Shown here: piece after piece, positions 41,696 to 41,790 of the stretch
Layout of the letters: the number at the start of each line of letters is the position of its first letter
Numbering within the stretch: position 1 is the first letter of the stretch
Source of the DNA: an uncultured Bacteroidales bacterium
Lineage (GTDB): Bacteria; Bacteroidota; Bacteroidia; Bacteroidales; WCHB1-69
Assembly: GCA_900315705.1 (NCBI GenBank)
Contig: ONAB01000025.1
Coordinates: forward strand, 1-41,790
Direction of reading: 5' to 3'
Length of the DNA stretch: 41,790 nt
Made by a program: the position numbers and the translations under genes
The notes under the pieces: generated by a model
Databases searched by the model: none
What the model was told of the DNA's origin: nothing
What the model saw: the letters and a program-made list of their open reading frames with translations, nothing else

Positions 41696-41790
41696 CCGGC
41701 AGGAACGGAAGCCCGGTAGAAAGATGTGGCATATACGGTGGTCATCGTTTCATTGCCCGCAGACCTACGGCCTGCGATGGGGGGTTCCCG
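41696..41790. repeat. Probable further intergenic repeat at the right edge
   Basis: Past array 3 no gene is visible. The arms GCAGACC (41759-41765) and GGCCTGC (41769-41775) make a 7-base hairpin with one mismatch around TAC. The stretch CGTCCCGGCAGGAACG (41692-41707) can also fold back. The region resembles dispersed non-coding repeats of Bacteroidales, but the window ends before its limits can be seen. Confidence 0.4.

Noticed and set aside
41560-41745. Short minus-strand open frame of 61 codons over the right-edge repeats
   Set aside because: It reads through heptamer array 3, whose 7-base period produces a repeated peptide in any frame. No start signal or homology supports it.

Overview
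This window looks like a chromosomal segment of a GC-rich member of the Bacteroidales (Bacteroidota), probably an anaerobe. Three signs support this. Several secreted proteins carry type IX secretion (T9SS) sorting domains with the YPNP-type motif. Most promoters that can be recognised have the Bacteroidota -7 box TAnnTTTG, twice with a well-spaced TTTG -33 box, and Shine-Dalgarno sequences are largely absent. Gene content is also typical: a DUF4369 lipoprotein, a CreD/winged-helix module, an M13 peptidase, ComEC without a metal-binding beta-lactamase motif, and a YitT protein. No phage, insertion sequence, CRISPR array or rRNA is visible.

Layout. 1-3271 (minus): a lower-GC pair, a 397-residue secreted protein with an internal T9SS-type sandwich followed by a subtilisin-like protease cut by the left edge. 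3430-3481: a palindromic repeat. 3526-6604 (minus): an overlapping four-gene operon of small lipoprotein, DUF4369 lipoprotein, cinA and xerD. 6632-6659: back-to-back promoters. 6696-9346 (plus): a second T9SS subtilisin, tRNA-Phe with its own promoter and terminator, and a nitrilase-type amidase. 9420-14486 (plus): S41 protease, dnaG, a YitT protein and a SufT-like protein. 14483-16804 (minus): membrane protein, winged-helix regulator and creD. 16948-18966 (minus): M13 metallopeptidase. 19079-21420 (plus): CNNM-type transporter and CoA transferase. 21718-30903 (plus): an 1876-residue T9SS adhesin-like protein, CoA-disulfide reductase with rhodanese domain, queD and an Xaa-Pro aminopeptidase. 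31008-35452 (plus): two glycosyltransferases and comEC. 35468-41556 (minus): 2-hydroxyacid dehydrogenase, old-yellow-enzyme reductase, tatD, HAD phosphatase, rfbC and a ClC channel/transporter.

The most unusual material is non-coding. Three intergenic arrays of degenerate 7-base units (21428-21476, about 33264-33354, 41605-41695) share a two-block structure built on related words. Two palindromic elements share the start GTAGAG, and one of them supplies the stop codon of the gene in front of it. In the left region the 397-residue protein looks like a mosaic: a GC-rich N-terminal leader and sandwich joined to a lower-GC C-terminal part, next to an equally lower-GC protease.

Almost every gene here is either housekeeping (replication primase, recombinase, tRNA, queuosine, repair, cofactor salvage) or cell-surface (secreted proteases, adhesin, lipoproteins, sugar transfer). 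No defence or biosynthetic gene cluster is evident.
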